Assembly: GCA_030035585.1 (NCBI GenBank)
Contig: CM057463.1
Span: 134,758,736 to 134,822,735 of the forward strand
Source of the DNA: Dugong dugon
Taxonomy: Eukaryota; Chordata; Mammalia; Sirenia; Dugongidae
Direction: 5' to 3'
DNA: 64,000 nt
Part shown: piece after piece, positions 36,812 to 48,575 of the stretch
Numbering within the stretch: the first letter of the stretch is position 1
How the letters are laid out: the number at the start of each line of letters is the position of its first letter
Translations under genes and position numbers: made by a program
Notes under the pieces: model-generated
Seen by the model: the letters and a program-made list of their open reading frames with translations, nothing else
What the model was told of the DNA's origin: nothing
Databases searched by the model: none

Positions 36812-38386
36812 ATACTTAGGCCCTGAGGTATAAAGACAATAGCTAAGATAATCTTGGAAAATACCTTTTAGGGAAACTTTCACATAAAACCAACCAAACA
36901 GAATACAAAAGAATTTTCACTCTTATCTTTTTCTATTAGCATTTAGTGAATAGAAATTTGTTGGACCAATGAAGACCTCCTGACTGTCATTACTGAAACC
37001 TGTACCAATGATTGTTAAGAAAGACAATTCAAAATGTAGGATCACAGTTTGTAGCCAATCTGTGAAAAGTTAATGGCATAGCTGTCAAGGATTTCTGAAT
37101 CTATGAATCCAGTCGACCTTGAAGAGACCTGGAGTGCAGAGCAAAAGCTAGAAAAGAGAGGTCCTATCTTCCAGACCCACGTGTTCCCACTCCATGTCTC
37201 TTCGACACCGTTGGGGGAAATTTTGCTTGATGCTCAGGTTTTGTAAAAAGGTTTCAACTGCTAGACTGTACAGTTACCTATTATTGTTTTAATTGCATGG
37301 ATCTTTCCAGGTCAAACCCCCTTGAAATCCTCTCCAAAAATCATACCAATGCTACAAATGTTTGGTTAGAAGGAAACTTCACACACCCTGGGGTGTGGGG
37401 ACCCCTTAGTAAAGGTCCGACCATTTTTTGGGCAACTTAAAACCAATCCAATTTCATGGGATTGTTGTTAAGCACAAATACTTCAGTGCCTATTACTAAA
37501 GGATTTCTGGGAAACCCAGTCCTATGTGCCCCTAAAGAAAATTGGTTCACATGTTTAGACCAAGGCAACAGGACTTGAGGATTAGGCTGCCTTGATTTAA
37601 GCTTGGTCAACACCAGTTGTTTTGTTGGGCTTGTAATCCCCAATAACAACACAGTTTCAATCTTTCAGGGGACCACTAACCCAGCTTCCCAGGGAGCCCT
37701 CAGCTGAAGGAAAAGAGAACTCATTACCTTCACAGCTTTAGGGATCACGGCCTTGATGGGAGCCCTTGCTGGATTAATGGTGGGTGCAGTTTACACCAAT
37801 GCTCGTGTCCAAAATCTATCCAGTGCTGTCCAACTAGTCAGTACCGATTCAGGACAAAGTCTATTAGCCTTACAGAGAACCCTGGACTCGCTGGCCAATG
37901 TAGTCATGGACCACCGAATTGTATTGGACCACCTCCTGGCTGAACAGGGAGGCGCCTGCATGGTTGCAGACACTTCCTGCTGCATGTACATTAATGTTTC
38001 TGGGGAAGTAGAACTTTGGGCTCAGAGGATCCTTAAACAAGCTGAGTGGCTAAGGACAGCCCTTATGCAAATGAGTTACAATATTTGGAATCAAATCAAA
38101 GGATATTTACCATCCATAACCTGGTTCCTTCCACTCTTAGGACCCACAATAACTGTCCTTCTACCACTTTTATTTGGTCCCTGCTTGCTCAAAGTGCTGG
38201 TTAAGTTTATGTCTTCTTGACTCCAGCAGTTCCAAGTCAAATTAATGATGATGCAAGTGTTCCAGCCCATTCCTGGCTCTGAGTCCAATAGCCTCAACAA
38301 AACTTTAGACCAGATAGGGAGAGATTTCTACCCTGCTGGGCAGGCCAACAACCCAATGTCAGCTTGAAGAAATTACAGAACTAACA
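36812..38386 (+). mobile_element. Class I ERV fragment (U3, leader, env remnant) inside L1
   Basis: 36812-37090 matches the U3 of the 4-10 kb retroviral copy. 37090-37215 matches its leader. R and U5 are missing between them. After 37215 the sequence departs from that copy exactly where it shows a splice-donor-like GTGAGT and continues as the end of an env surface subunit and a transmembrane subunit. L1 text resumes at about 38387. This is a rearranged fragment, not a provirus. Confidence 0.75.
37708..38367 (+). pseudogene. Gammaretrovirus-type env TM subunit remnant
   Basis: The frame is open from 37708 to a TGA at 38218-38220, about 170 codons, and continues in frame beyond it to a second TGA at 38365-38367. 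It starts with basic residues (RKR) just after an in-frame TGA at 37705, where SU/TM cleavage is expected. A hydrophobic fusion-peptide-like segment follows, then heptad-repeat-like sequence, an immunosuppressive-like segment, the C-x6-CC motif (37957-37983) typical of gamma-type TM, and a membrane anchor near 38110-38190. The upstream SU part (about 37340-37704) has several stops. A broken remnant, with no evidence of function. Confidence 0.8.
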
Positions 38387-40795
38387 AATTGAAAAGGTAA
38401 TAATAATAATAATAAAAAAAAAACTCCCAACAAAACAAAGCCTCCACCGAGATGGCTTCACAGGAGAATTCTAGCAAACATTCAGAGAAAAGCTCACACC
38501 AATAGTACTCAAACTATTTCAGAACATAGAAAATGAAGGGATACTTCCAAATTCATTCTATGAAGCTAGCATAACCCTGATACCAAAACCAGGGAAAGAC
38601 AGCACAAAAAAAAGACAATTACAGACCAATATCTCTCCTGAATATAGATGCAAATATTCTCAACAAAATTCTAGCCAATAGAATTCAGCATCATATTAAA
38701 AAAAAATACACCACCACCAAGTAGTATTCATACCAGTTATGCAATGATGGTTCAACATTATAATATGAATCAACATAATCCACCATGTAAAGAAAATAAA
38801 AGAAAAATATCACAGGATCATCTCAATTGACACAGAAAAGGTGTTTGACAAAGTCTAACACCCATTTCTGATAAAAAGTCTCATAACATTGGTATAGAAG
38901 GGAAATTCCAAAACATAATAAAGGGCATTTATACAAAACCAACAGCCAACATCATTCTTAATGGAGAGAGGCTGAAAACATTCCTCTTAAGAACGGGAAC
39001 AAGACAAGGATGCCCTTTATCACCACTCCTATTTAACATTGTGCTGGAAGTCCTAGCTAGAGCAGTAAGGCAAGAAAAAGAAGTAAAGGGCATCCAAATT
39101 GGTAATGAAGAAGTTAAACTGTCCCTATTTGCAGATGATATGATACCATAAGTAGAAAACCCAAAAGACTTCATGAGAAAACCACTAGAACTAATAGAAA
39201 TATTCAGCAGAGTAGCAGGATCCAAGATAAACATGCAAAAATCAGTTGGATTCCTCTACACCAATAAGGGGAATGATGAAAAGTAAATCAGAAAAACAAT
39301 ACCATTTTCAATAGCCCCTAAAAAGATAAAATACTTAGGAACAAATCTGACCAGGGATGTAAAAGACCTCTACAAAGAAAACTACAAAACACTACTGCAA
39401 GAAACCCAAAGGGATCTACATAAATGGAAAAACATACCATGCTTGTGGATAGGTAGACTTAACATTGTGAAAACATCAATTCTACCCAAAGCAATCTACA
39501 AATAAAATGCAATCCTGACTCAAATAGAACAGCATTCTTTGAAGAGTTGGAAAAACTAATTATTAACTTTATATGGAAAGGGAAGAGGCCCAGGATAAGT
39601 AAAGCACTATTTAAGAAAAAGAATAAAGTAGAAGGGCACACACTACCTGACTTCAGATCCTACTATACAGCTATGGTAGTCAAAACAGTCTGGTACCAGT
39701 ACAATGACAGACACATTGACCTGTGGAACAGAATTGAGAACCCAGATGTAAATCCATCTACTATGGTCACCTGATCTTTGACAAAGGTCCAAGTCTGTTG
39801 AATGGGGAAAAGACAGTCTTTTTAACAAATGGTGCTGGCAAAACTGAATGCCCATTTGAAAAAAAAATGAAACAGGATCCATACCTCATACATACACAAA
39901 AATTAATTCAGAAAGGATCAAAGAACTAAATATAAAACCAAGAACTATAAAGATCATAAAAGAAAAAATAGTCAATAGCAGAGGCACTAATACATGCCAT
40001 TAACAGGATACAAACCATAACTAACAATAAACAAACACCAGAAGATAAGCTAGATAACTGGGATCTTCTAAAAATTAAACACTTATGTTCATCAAAACAC
40101 TTACCAAAAGAATAAAAAGAGAATCTACAGAATGGGAAAAAAATTTTGGCTATGACAAATTCGACATAGGTCTAATCTCTAAAATCTACAGGAAAATTCA
40201 ACACCTCTATAAAAAAAAGGCAATGCAATTAAGAAATGAGCAAAGGACATGAACAGACACTTAACCAAAGACACAAGGGAAATATGAGTCCAAAGGACTA
40301 ATGGACCACAACTACCATGGCCTCCACCAGACTGAGTCCAGTACTACTAAATGGTGCCTGGTTACCACCACTGACTGCTCTGACAGGGGTCACAATAGAG
40401 GGTCCCGAACAGAGCTGGATAAAAAATGTAGAACAAAATTCTAGCTCACAAAATAAGACAAGACTTACTGGCCTGGGACTGGAGAAACTCCAAGAGTATA
40501 ACCCTCAGACACCGTTTTAGCTCAGTAATGAAGTCACTCCTGAGGTTCACCCTTCAGCCAAAGATTAGACAGACCCATAAAACAAAATGAGACTAAAGGG
40601 CCACACCAACCCAGGGGCAAGGACTAGACAGCAGGAGGCGACAGGAAAGCTGGTAATACGGAACCCAAGAACAGGAAGGGAGAGTGTTGACATATTGTGG
40701 GAATGGTAACCAATGTCACAAAACAATATGTGTACTAATTGTTTAATGAGAAGCTAGTTTGTTCTGTAAACCTTCATCTAAAGTACAAAAATTAA

Positions 40796-41330
40796 TTAAT
40801 TAAATGTTAGAGATATAAGATTTTGTACTCTGCAAACATGTGAATAGTTACACTAATTTCCATGACAACAAAGAGAAAATAGTTGTAAAACCAAGTGGTT
40901 CATTATATTGACTTTTCATTAAAATTCCTAAGACTAATATTTTAAATTTATTCTTTAAATTTCTCATTTATACATATAATGCCAAGTATCAATAGTGTCT
41001 AATAACTTATAAAATCAATGTGATATATCGGAAAGAATACTTTGAAACAGAGAATAAAATAACCTGAATTTAAAAAAAACTATTGTATAATAATCCTGAG
41101 ACAGACGCTGGCAGCTTCAGTTGGTGTAGTTGGAGCTCACTCGGAGAACAGTCAGGGTATGTTCCCCATTCCCTCTACATGCTGCCAAGAGACCTTCATG
41201 ACCTGGAAGGAGATGAACATAAGAGCAACATAGCATGGGGTCAAAATTCAGGGTCAGTCATCAAGTAAAGCAGGCTTAGGATGTCATTGTCTATAAGAGT
41301 CTGGAAAAAGTCAGTTTCTCAGACTTTGGG
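40796..41330. other. No recognisable feature
   Basis: AT-rich sequence after the L1 3' end with no supported element. Confidence 0.4.
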
Positions 41331-41720
41331 GCCTTTTGATCCCTTGGTGTTGAGTTTATCTATTGTTTCATAACAATCCACTGCAAAACTTTGTGACATA
41401 AAATAACAATCATTTATTAGCCTCAAAATTTGTGGGTCAAAAATTCAGAAGACACAGAGGAAATGGCTTGTCTCTCCTCCGTGATTTCTGGGGCCTCCGC
41501 TGGGAAGACTTGAATTGCCATAGGTGACTCAAAATAGGTAGAATCTAGAAACAAATGAAGGCTTCATTACTCACATATTTAGCACCTAGCCCTGGCCCAT
41601 ATGTGGAAGCCCTTACCCTGGCCCCCTCTGTAAGGACAATTAAAATCAGAAACACTCACTCCTCCCTTTGTTCAAGCCAAATGGACTAGTTTGGGTGCCT
41701 TCCCTGTTCACCCAAGAAAG
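41331..41720. mobile_element. Possible decayed LTR or other mammalian repeat
   Basis: 'aacaatcatttattagcc' followed by 'gtgggtcaaaaattcagaag' and later GC-richer text resembles a common mammalian interspersed repeat. I cannot assign the family. Confidence 0.35.
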
Positions 41721-43145
41721 CCTCATCATGTTAGTAATAAATATTTTCATACACTCTCAGTGCATGTGTAGTGTCATTAGTCTCAACAATACATATATGC
41801 TTATATATTATAAATATACATATACACATATATATTTAATCCTCGATGGTCCAAACAGTGTTACTACATAAAACACTGGTTTTCTCTATCAGTGATGGAA
41901 TAAGAGAAGGGCTCCAGCCATTTCTGACGTGGTTAATTATCTGAAATTATACTCATAATTGGGAGGAAATGCTTCCAAAGATTCAATTTGTTAATGATGT
42001 TTTAAAAGTCTAAATATTGAAAGAAACTAACACATAATAAAAATGATGATGAAACAATAGGCAAGGTAAATACTATTATTAATCAAAGAGCAAGTAAAAC
42101 ACATATTCAATAATTCATTTAAAATACAGATTGGCAGCCTAAATTTATCACTAATCACTAACTTGGCAGGGAAAGAACTCCACCTCCTGCCATTTATTAA
42201 GAATGAACTTGTGTATGACTTTTCCAACATTACACTTTTTGATTATAGATTCTCTGCCTTTGTCTTAACTGTATTCCAGCCAACACCTGCAGAATGCTAT
42301 TCCTATTATAGAATCAGAATAAAATGTTGAGTGACATCAGTCCCCATACACCACAAAGGATGGAATTATATTAGTAGTTTTACAGTAGAAGAAGACATTA
42401 GTAAATTATAAAAAAGGGGATTAATATAACAAAAGCATTGAAATATGACCAAGTCTATTAAATTAAGTCATTTTATTATGTAATTATTTCACTGAAATTA
42501 ATATCAGAATTAAAAGTTAAGGATACTTCTATCACTGAAAAAGAAATATTGTGTACATCAGAGCCCAATTTCAAAATTACAGGACTAATATTCTTGCTAC
42601 GCTGCTCTTTGGGATAATGAAATTTAATCATAAATTATCATTTGCCTGTAGATTTTATTGTGGATTCAGGTAGTTTTAATGACATTCAGACTGAATGAAT
42701 CATTAACAAGGAATCTAAAGGGTAATATCATTAAACAGGCAAAGAAAAGTGATTTTAGTTTAGAGTGTTGTAAAACAATGTCAAGCTGATTCACTGAATA
42801 TTAGAATAAGTCTCTGTCCAAAACCAACAAATGTCTGTCTTGTACCAAAGCCAATTTGATCACATTGATCATTCTGGCACGATACTTGCAGCATGACGTG
42901 ATAGAATGAGGCGTCCAATTGCCAGGAGTTGTTAAAATATTATGGATAAAAAAAGTTAATTTATTTATGTATATGCACTTAGCATTTAAGACAAAACTTG
43001 GTAGATGGGAAAATGTACCCATGGTCATAATGCTTAGGTATATGAATAAATTCTATATATATTTCACAAAACTGAATACTTAAATATAGACATAGATAGC
43101 AACACAGAAGCCTCAACTGACAGGGGATGGTGGCTGCTCATGAAG
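41721..43145. other. Unique AT-rich DNA, nothing recognised
   Basis: About 1.4 kb with a TA-rich stretch near 41800. No gene or repeat is supported. Confidence 0.4.
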
Positions 43146-43216
43146 GGCATTGGCAGGGAATGAAAGCCCAGCCTACTGCATGGAAAGTGAGAATTCTACC
43201 ACTGAACCACCACTGT
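43146..43216 (-). pseudogene. tRNA-Gly pseudogene
   Basis: On the minus strand a 71-nt unit has the tRNA-Gly length and order. The D-arm 'GTGGTTCAGTGGTAGAATTC' is identical to a canonical tRNA-Gly(GCC) A-box region. The anticodon position now reads TCC (still a Gly codon family). The 3' part is TTCCCTGCCAATGC. The T-loop B box is altered (GGCTTTCATTCC instead of a GGTTCGA-type) and the acceptor pairing is imperfect, so it is probably inactive. Confidence 0.8.
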
Positions 43217-43883
43217 CCTCATAAGGGAAACACAGATTATCACTATTCACGTATATCATCAGATACATAAATTAGAGTTATAAGAAAAAATGAAGGCCCT
43301 CAAGGCCAAACTCCTCAACAAAGTTTATGGAAGACTATTAGATTTTGTCTATTTATGTTATTGTTTTATTAGTGTCTTATCTTTGATAAACTCACTGACT
43401 ACAATTTCATAGATATACATATATCTCTATATATTATTATTACAAGTACATTTGTCAAAATTAAACTATAATTGAAAATTCTATAGAAAACATTTTAGGT
43501 TAAATTTATTACAAAATTAGTTGCTTCTTGATGTTGATGTCCATAGAGTCAGCTTGAAGTAGAACCGAAAGGCATTAATGCAACATATAAAATTACTAAT
43601 TTTAATATGGAGTAAGATTAAAAAAAAAGGATTTCTTACTGGTGAAAAGAGCAAAAAATAGAAAAACAAGAACACATGTAGTACGTTAAAAATCAAAATA
43701 TTTCTTAAAAAAAAAAAAGAGCTGTTACCACACATAAGTGTCTGAATGTGTCTGTCAATAAAATGCTTCACTGACTCATAATTTTTCACACTAAACTCTG
43801 ATACGTAAGCATAAATGTTCAGTGAACTAGCTTCCAACATATGCAAATGCTTAGTTACCAAAAGACTGAAATTCTTTCAGATA
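43217..43883. other. No recognisable feature
   Basis: AT-rich DNA between the tRNA pseudogene and the next L1 fragment. Confidence 0.4.
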
Positions 43884-43894
43884 TGAAAAACAGG

Positions 43895-44195
43895 GTATTT
43901 TGTTTGTTTGTTTGTTTTTTAAGGTTAATGGAGAGTGTGGGGTGGGAAGTTACTATTTTATTTTATTGTTCTTTTGGTGAAACTTTACAGCTCAAGATAA
44001 CTTCTCGTACAAAAATTTATACACATATTGTTATGTGACATTAGTTGCAATGCCTTTAATGTGACAGCACACTCCCCTTTCTACCCCAGGTTTCTTGTGT
44101 CCATTCAACTAGTTCCCTGTCCCTTCCTGCCTTCTCATCCTGCCTCCCAACAGGAGCCGCCCATTTGGTCTCCTGTATCTGACTGAACTAAGAAG
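43895..44195 (-). mobile_element. L1 3'UTR fragment with 11-bp target duplication
   Basis: A 5'-truncated L1 of the same 3' type as the 2-15 kb L1 ('gtacaaaaatttatacacat', 'gtgacagcacactcc'). TGAAAAACAGG repeats at 43884-43894 and 44196-44206. Confidence 0.85.
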
Positions 44196-44206
44196 TGAAA
44201 AACAGG

Positions 44207-45010
44207 TTTGACATTCAGTAAAATTCTAGGGATATCAACTAACATACTGTACTTTTATAAGATATTAAGATAAGAATAAAGCTTGAATAATAGATTAGTT
44301 TTTCCAGTAATAACCTGTTAAATTGTTTTTATAATTTGAGTAATATTCCTTAATTTATGGATTGAATCAATTGTCAATCAGAAAACCATTTAAATATAAA
44401 TATTCACAGGCATAAACATAACTTTCCATTATTCACCTTATAATTGTCTTAGTTTTGTTACCCTACGCCTGACTTTAGTTTTAGTAGATGATTATTCTAA
44501 AGGTAAAATACATCTTGCTACGTATAGTATGATCTTGTGATTAGTAAGCCATAAAAATAAAGGGATTCCCTTTGAAAATTCAGTTTCAAAACATTTTCTA
44601 AAACCTCAGATTTCACCTAAAGTAAAAATTTCAGCCACATTAAAAGACAGACTCACACACATACACACACAAACACACACTTATATTTCTAAACAATTAT
44701 CTCTCTGATATAGCCAGAATAAAGTTCTATATCTCCCTTATTACTAAGCCATTTTCTACCAGGAAAACTAGTCATTTTTTACAGTACCTCACCTTCAAAC
44801 ATCAAAGCTCACATTTGAAAATGAACTTGTTTTAGTCATTTACATATGCTCAAAAATGTGTTTTTGCTTTTTTTATTTTGCACAGAATTTCTAATATGCA
44901 AGTTGTAAGATACTCTTATGAGATGTCTTCCATTATGAATCTAACTTTATTATACTGCTTTTGCATATTGTGTTGTAGAGGTTATAGAGATTCAACTTTA
45001 ACTTATCTTG
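44207..45010. other. Unique DNA with a short CA-rich run
   Basis: Nothing supported, apart from an imperfect (CA)n at about 44650-44680. Confidence 0.4.
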
Positions 45011-45014
45011 CCCA

Positions 45015-45178
45015 AATCAAACCAAATCTGTTGCCATCAAGTCGACTTTAGCTCATAGCTACCCTACAGGACACAGTAGAACTGTCCCATAGGGATTCCA
45101 GGGAATGACTAGTAATTCGAACTGCCGACCTTTTGATTAGCAGTGGCGCTCTTTAACCTCTGAGCCACCAGGGAAATA
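45015..45178 (-). mobile_element. Afrotherian SINE
   Basis: 'tgttgccatcaagtcgactt', 'cgaactgccgaccttttg', ending 'tgagccaccaggg'. Confidence 0.85.
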
Positions 45179-46050
45179 CTGCCTTACCTCACTGGTAAAT
45201 TTCATATTGCCTCAGGCCCAGGCCTGCAGTGTGATCTAAAACTTATATTGATAGTATGACACTAGCTAATCAAAAGAAGCACGCACCTTATCACCTTATT
45301 TTTTTAAATATTTTTTATTTAAAAGATTTTTATTTGGATATATTATTTTTTCAATTTTAGAACAGCAGTGATTTAAAGGATAAATGTCACTTTGATAATA
45401 AATGTATCCTAGTACTTCATTTCTGAAAAGTGCAAAATGTATGAGTTATAATACTATAAAGCCAATAAAGGTAGGGAAGTATTTAGAATGTGTGTATTAG
45501 GCATTGTGACAGATTATCTTTTTCACATATGGCAAGTAATTGAATCCTGTGATGTAGTCAGGGACGGGTTACCCAATAAGCCAGGTAAGTGCATGCTTAC
45601 GGCACCAACAAAACAAGAGCACCAGCTGTCCAAAGCAAAGAACCAAGCAGACAGGACATGAGGAAAAGCAGGTGCCACAGTGGAATGGAACTGGCAAGGC
45701 CCTAAACGAAACTGATACCAGCGCCAGCGCATGAGAATGTGCCAGCCAGAAATTAAATTCATGCAGGGTCACCAAGGCACTCACGTGCAAGATTGTTTAA
45801 GCTATGAGGCCCCATCACTTCAACACCTTTGTAGACATCTGTCTCCTACTGTCCCTTCCCTTGTGATTGAAACTCCCTATCTCAGCAGGTCTCTTGGGAG
45901 TATACTATTTTTAATAAACAAGAGATAGGAGAGGGGTGGGGAGTCTAACTCTTGCTACAGTCACCCAGTATGCAACTGGATCCAACCTGATCAATTACTG
46001 GGCAAGGATGGATTATTTTAATAGGTAACTGTTTTCTGATCCACTTGCAG
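45179..46050. other. Unassigned DNA, possible start of an old hAT element
   Basis: At about 45560 the sequence 'cagggacgggttaccca' has the CAGRG start usual for hAT elements and is followed by GC-richer text to about 45960. I found no matching end, so this stays unassigned. Confidence 0.25.
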
Positions 46051-46206
46051 AGAACCATGTTGTACATCCACATTTGCTGTTTCAGCAATTCCAGCCAGGA
46101 GGGCTAGCAATGCTTTTTGCCATGACGTATACATACGGGTATGCTCTTGCGTGTCCTGGTAAACAATCAATGGGAACTCCAGTCCCACATGATGTGCAAA
46201 AGCCAG
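46051..46206 (+). other. Candidate unidentified exon (156 bp)
   Basis: A stretch open in one frame (51 full codons plus split end codons) is preceded by a pyrimidine-rich 'ttttctgatccacttgcag' and followed by 'gtaact', so it has acceptor- and donor-like borders. 156 bp is a multiple of three with matching phases at both ends. I do not recognise the peptide (it contains FQQFQPGGLAMLFAMTYTYG). It may be chance. Confidence 0.2.
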
Positions 46207-46824
46207 GTAACTTGAATAAGCTGAACATTAGAATGAATTCAATCAAGTTACTTTTTAACTGTGTAGCATTTACGTGCAGAGTTTTGTCCTGTTTTGTAAG
46301 CAATAATATATATGACTTTGATTTAAAAATATGTTTAACATACAAGCAGACACAATTTAGCATACATTTAATATAATAATAACATGGGTAACAATTTAAT
46401 ATAATACTAACATAACAAACGTCCAAAAAATACTGGAAATATTAATATTTATCTAACCTGAAAAGTTTTAATTTATATATCAGGTGAGTTTCATTTTTTA
46501 TTATCTGTTGTGCTGGACACAGTGCTTGATATTATTCTATATACGCCAATAAATGAGGCATTAGTCACATTAAGAGGGTACAAAATTCAATGTTTATTTA
46601 TCGTGCAAAATATCATTCTGTTTTGCAGCAACTAATGTTTCTAAATGGTCTTTCAAAAGCAACAAAGGGTGTTTATCAAAACATTACATCATATTTTATC
46701 AGAATTTTTACATATCTCCATGTAAGGAAATTGAATAACTCCTCAAGAAAATAAACTAAATGAATATTTAGATAATAAAACTTATATAAATGGATTTATT
46801 TTCCATTTCCCTACAGGCTGATTT
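46207..46824. other. No recognisable feature
   Basis: AT-rich DNA up to the target site of the next L1. Confidence 0.4.
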
Positions 46825-46834
46825 TTTTAAAAAA

Positions 46835-47330
46835 AAATTTTTATTGTACTTCAGGTGAAGGTTTACAGAACAAATAGTTTCTCATTAAATAGTCAGTCAC
46901 ATATTGTTTTATGACATTGGTTAACAAGCCCACGACATGTCAACACTCTTCCTTCTTGACCTTGAGGACTTTTTATTTGGTGAAAATACACGTAGCCAAA
47001 GTTACACCATTTTGAAAGTTTCTACATGTACAATTCAGTAACATCGATTACATTCTTCCAGTTGTGCTGCTATTCTCACTATCCTTTTCCAGATTATTCC
47101 ATCGCCATTATCTTCAACTCACTGTCCCATAGGCTTCCCATCAAACCTTTTGAGTTGCTATGTCAATTTAATTTCACATAGACAATTCTTTTTTTTTTTG
47201 GTACCTTAGATGAAGGTTTGCAGAACAAATAGTTTCTCATTAAACAGTTAGTACACATATTGTCTTATGACAATGGTTAACAACCCCATGACATGTCAAC
47301 ACTGTCCCTTCTCAGCCTTAGGCTCCCTAT
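46835..47330 (-). repeat. Duplicated module in L1 3'UTR (A-B-A')
   Basis: The plus-strand words 'gaaggttt.cagaacaaatag' and 'tttctcattaaa.agt' occur twice, at 46841-46971 and 47206-47330. They are separated by a segment (46972-47205) that looks like the 3' end of a different, older L1 type ('gtacaattcagtaacatcga'). Confidence 0.8.
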
Positions 47331-48575
47331 CACCAGCTTTCCTGTCTCCTCCAGCCTTCTAGTCCTTGTCCCTGGACTGCTGTGCCTCATTAGTCCTGTT
47401 TTGTTTTATGAGGCTCTCCAATCCCCGGCTGAATGGTGAGCTTCGGGAGAGGCTACACAACTGAGCTAAAATGGTGTCTGGGGGTCATACTCTCGGGGTT
47501 TCTCCAGTCAGTCAGGCCAGTAAATCTGGTCTTTTTCTGTGAGTTTGAATTCTGTTCTACTTCTTTTACCAGCTCTGTCCAGGACCCTCTATTGTGATCC
47601 AGGTCAGAGCAGTCAGTGGTGGTAGCTGGGCACCGCCTAGCTGTACTGGACTCAGTCTGGTGGAGGCCATTGTAGCTGTGGACAATTAGTCCTTTGGACT
47701 AATCTTTTCCTTGTGTCTTGTTATCTTCATTCTCCCTTGCTCCTGAAGGGGTGAGACCAGTGCAGTATCTCAGATGGTTGCTCACAGGGTTTTAAAAACT
47801 CAGACGATACTCACCAATGTAGAATGTACAACATTGTCTTTATAAGCTGTGTTATGCCAATTGAGCTAGATGTTCCCTGAGACGATGGTCCCCACAGCCC
47901 TCTGCCCAGCAATTCAGTCCCTCAGGGAGTTTGGAAGTGTCTATGGAGCTTCCATGACCTTTCCTTGTACAAGTTGTGCTGGCTTCCCCTGTAACGTGTA
48001 CTGTCTTTCTCTTCACCAAAGTAATGACTTATCTAATTAGTTCCCCCCTACTCCTCCCATCCCTGGTAACCAACAAACATTGTTTCTTTTTGTGTGTAAA
48101 TTTTGCATGACCTATATAGTAGAGGTGTCATACAATATTTGTTCTTTTGTGATTGACTTATTTTGCTCAGCATAATGTCCTCCAGTTTTGCTCCTCTTAC
48201 TCTCCTGTGCTGAGTTCCTTTTGTTCTTGGATTTTTTTTTCTTGTGTTTTTGTTGGTTTTGTTTTTACTGAGATTTTATGTTTTTCTTCTTTATTTTGAT
48301 GAGTAGGTTTGTTAACTTTCTTTGTGGTTACAATGAAATTTACCCTGATCTTCCTAGATTTGAACCAGTGTATTATTACTTGGTATCGCTTGACGTCCTC
48401 TCCATTAGAAGGTTCTATACCTATGCCATTTACTCCCTCTTTTATTGTTCTGATGCGGTTGTCATTTACAGATTAACCTCTCTGGTTCCCTTTTGTAATT
48501 CTTTTGGTTTTGCATAGCTGTTAAGAGTTCATTTCCTAGGTTGGTATCTGGCTAGCAAAATTCTGTGTCCTATAT

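Larger units (their letters stand above)
35862..40279 (+). pseudogene. L1 ORF2, broken and interrupted
   Basis: The ATG at 35862 is followed by a diverged endonuclease. EN blocks are readable at 36191-36385 ([24 protein letters not shown]) and 36390-36575 ([21 protein letters not shown]). The RT region is at 38540-39800, where the catalytic motif reads FADD but an in-frame stop follows soon after. An ERV fragment sits between EN and RT. Inactive. Confidence 0.85.
32015..40795 (+). mobile_element. L1 with pyrimidine-rich monomeric 5'UTR, interrupted by ERV
   Basis: The 5' end near 32015 reads 'gagccaaaatggcattaca', homologous to other L1 5' ends here. A long T/C-rich 5'UTR of degenerate repeats (32480-34200) precedes a broken ORF1 (34399-35430), an inter-ORF spacer, a broken ORF2 (from 35862) and a partial 3'UTR ending 'aaccttcatctaaagtac' at about 40795. 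An ERV fragment (36812-38386) replaces about 420 bp of ORF2, judged against the young L1 at 58 kb. The ORF2 C-terminus is also deleted near 40279. No clear target duplication was found. Confidence 0.85.

Noticed and set aside
37708..38220. Functional (domesticated) env gene
   Set aside because: Only TM is open. SU has stops, a TGA precedes the TM start, and the insert lacks R and U5, so a working gene is not supported.
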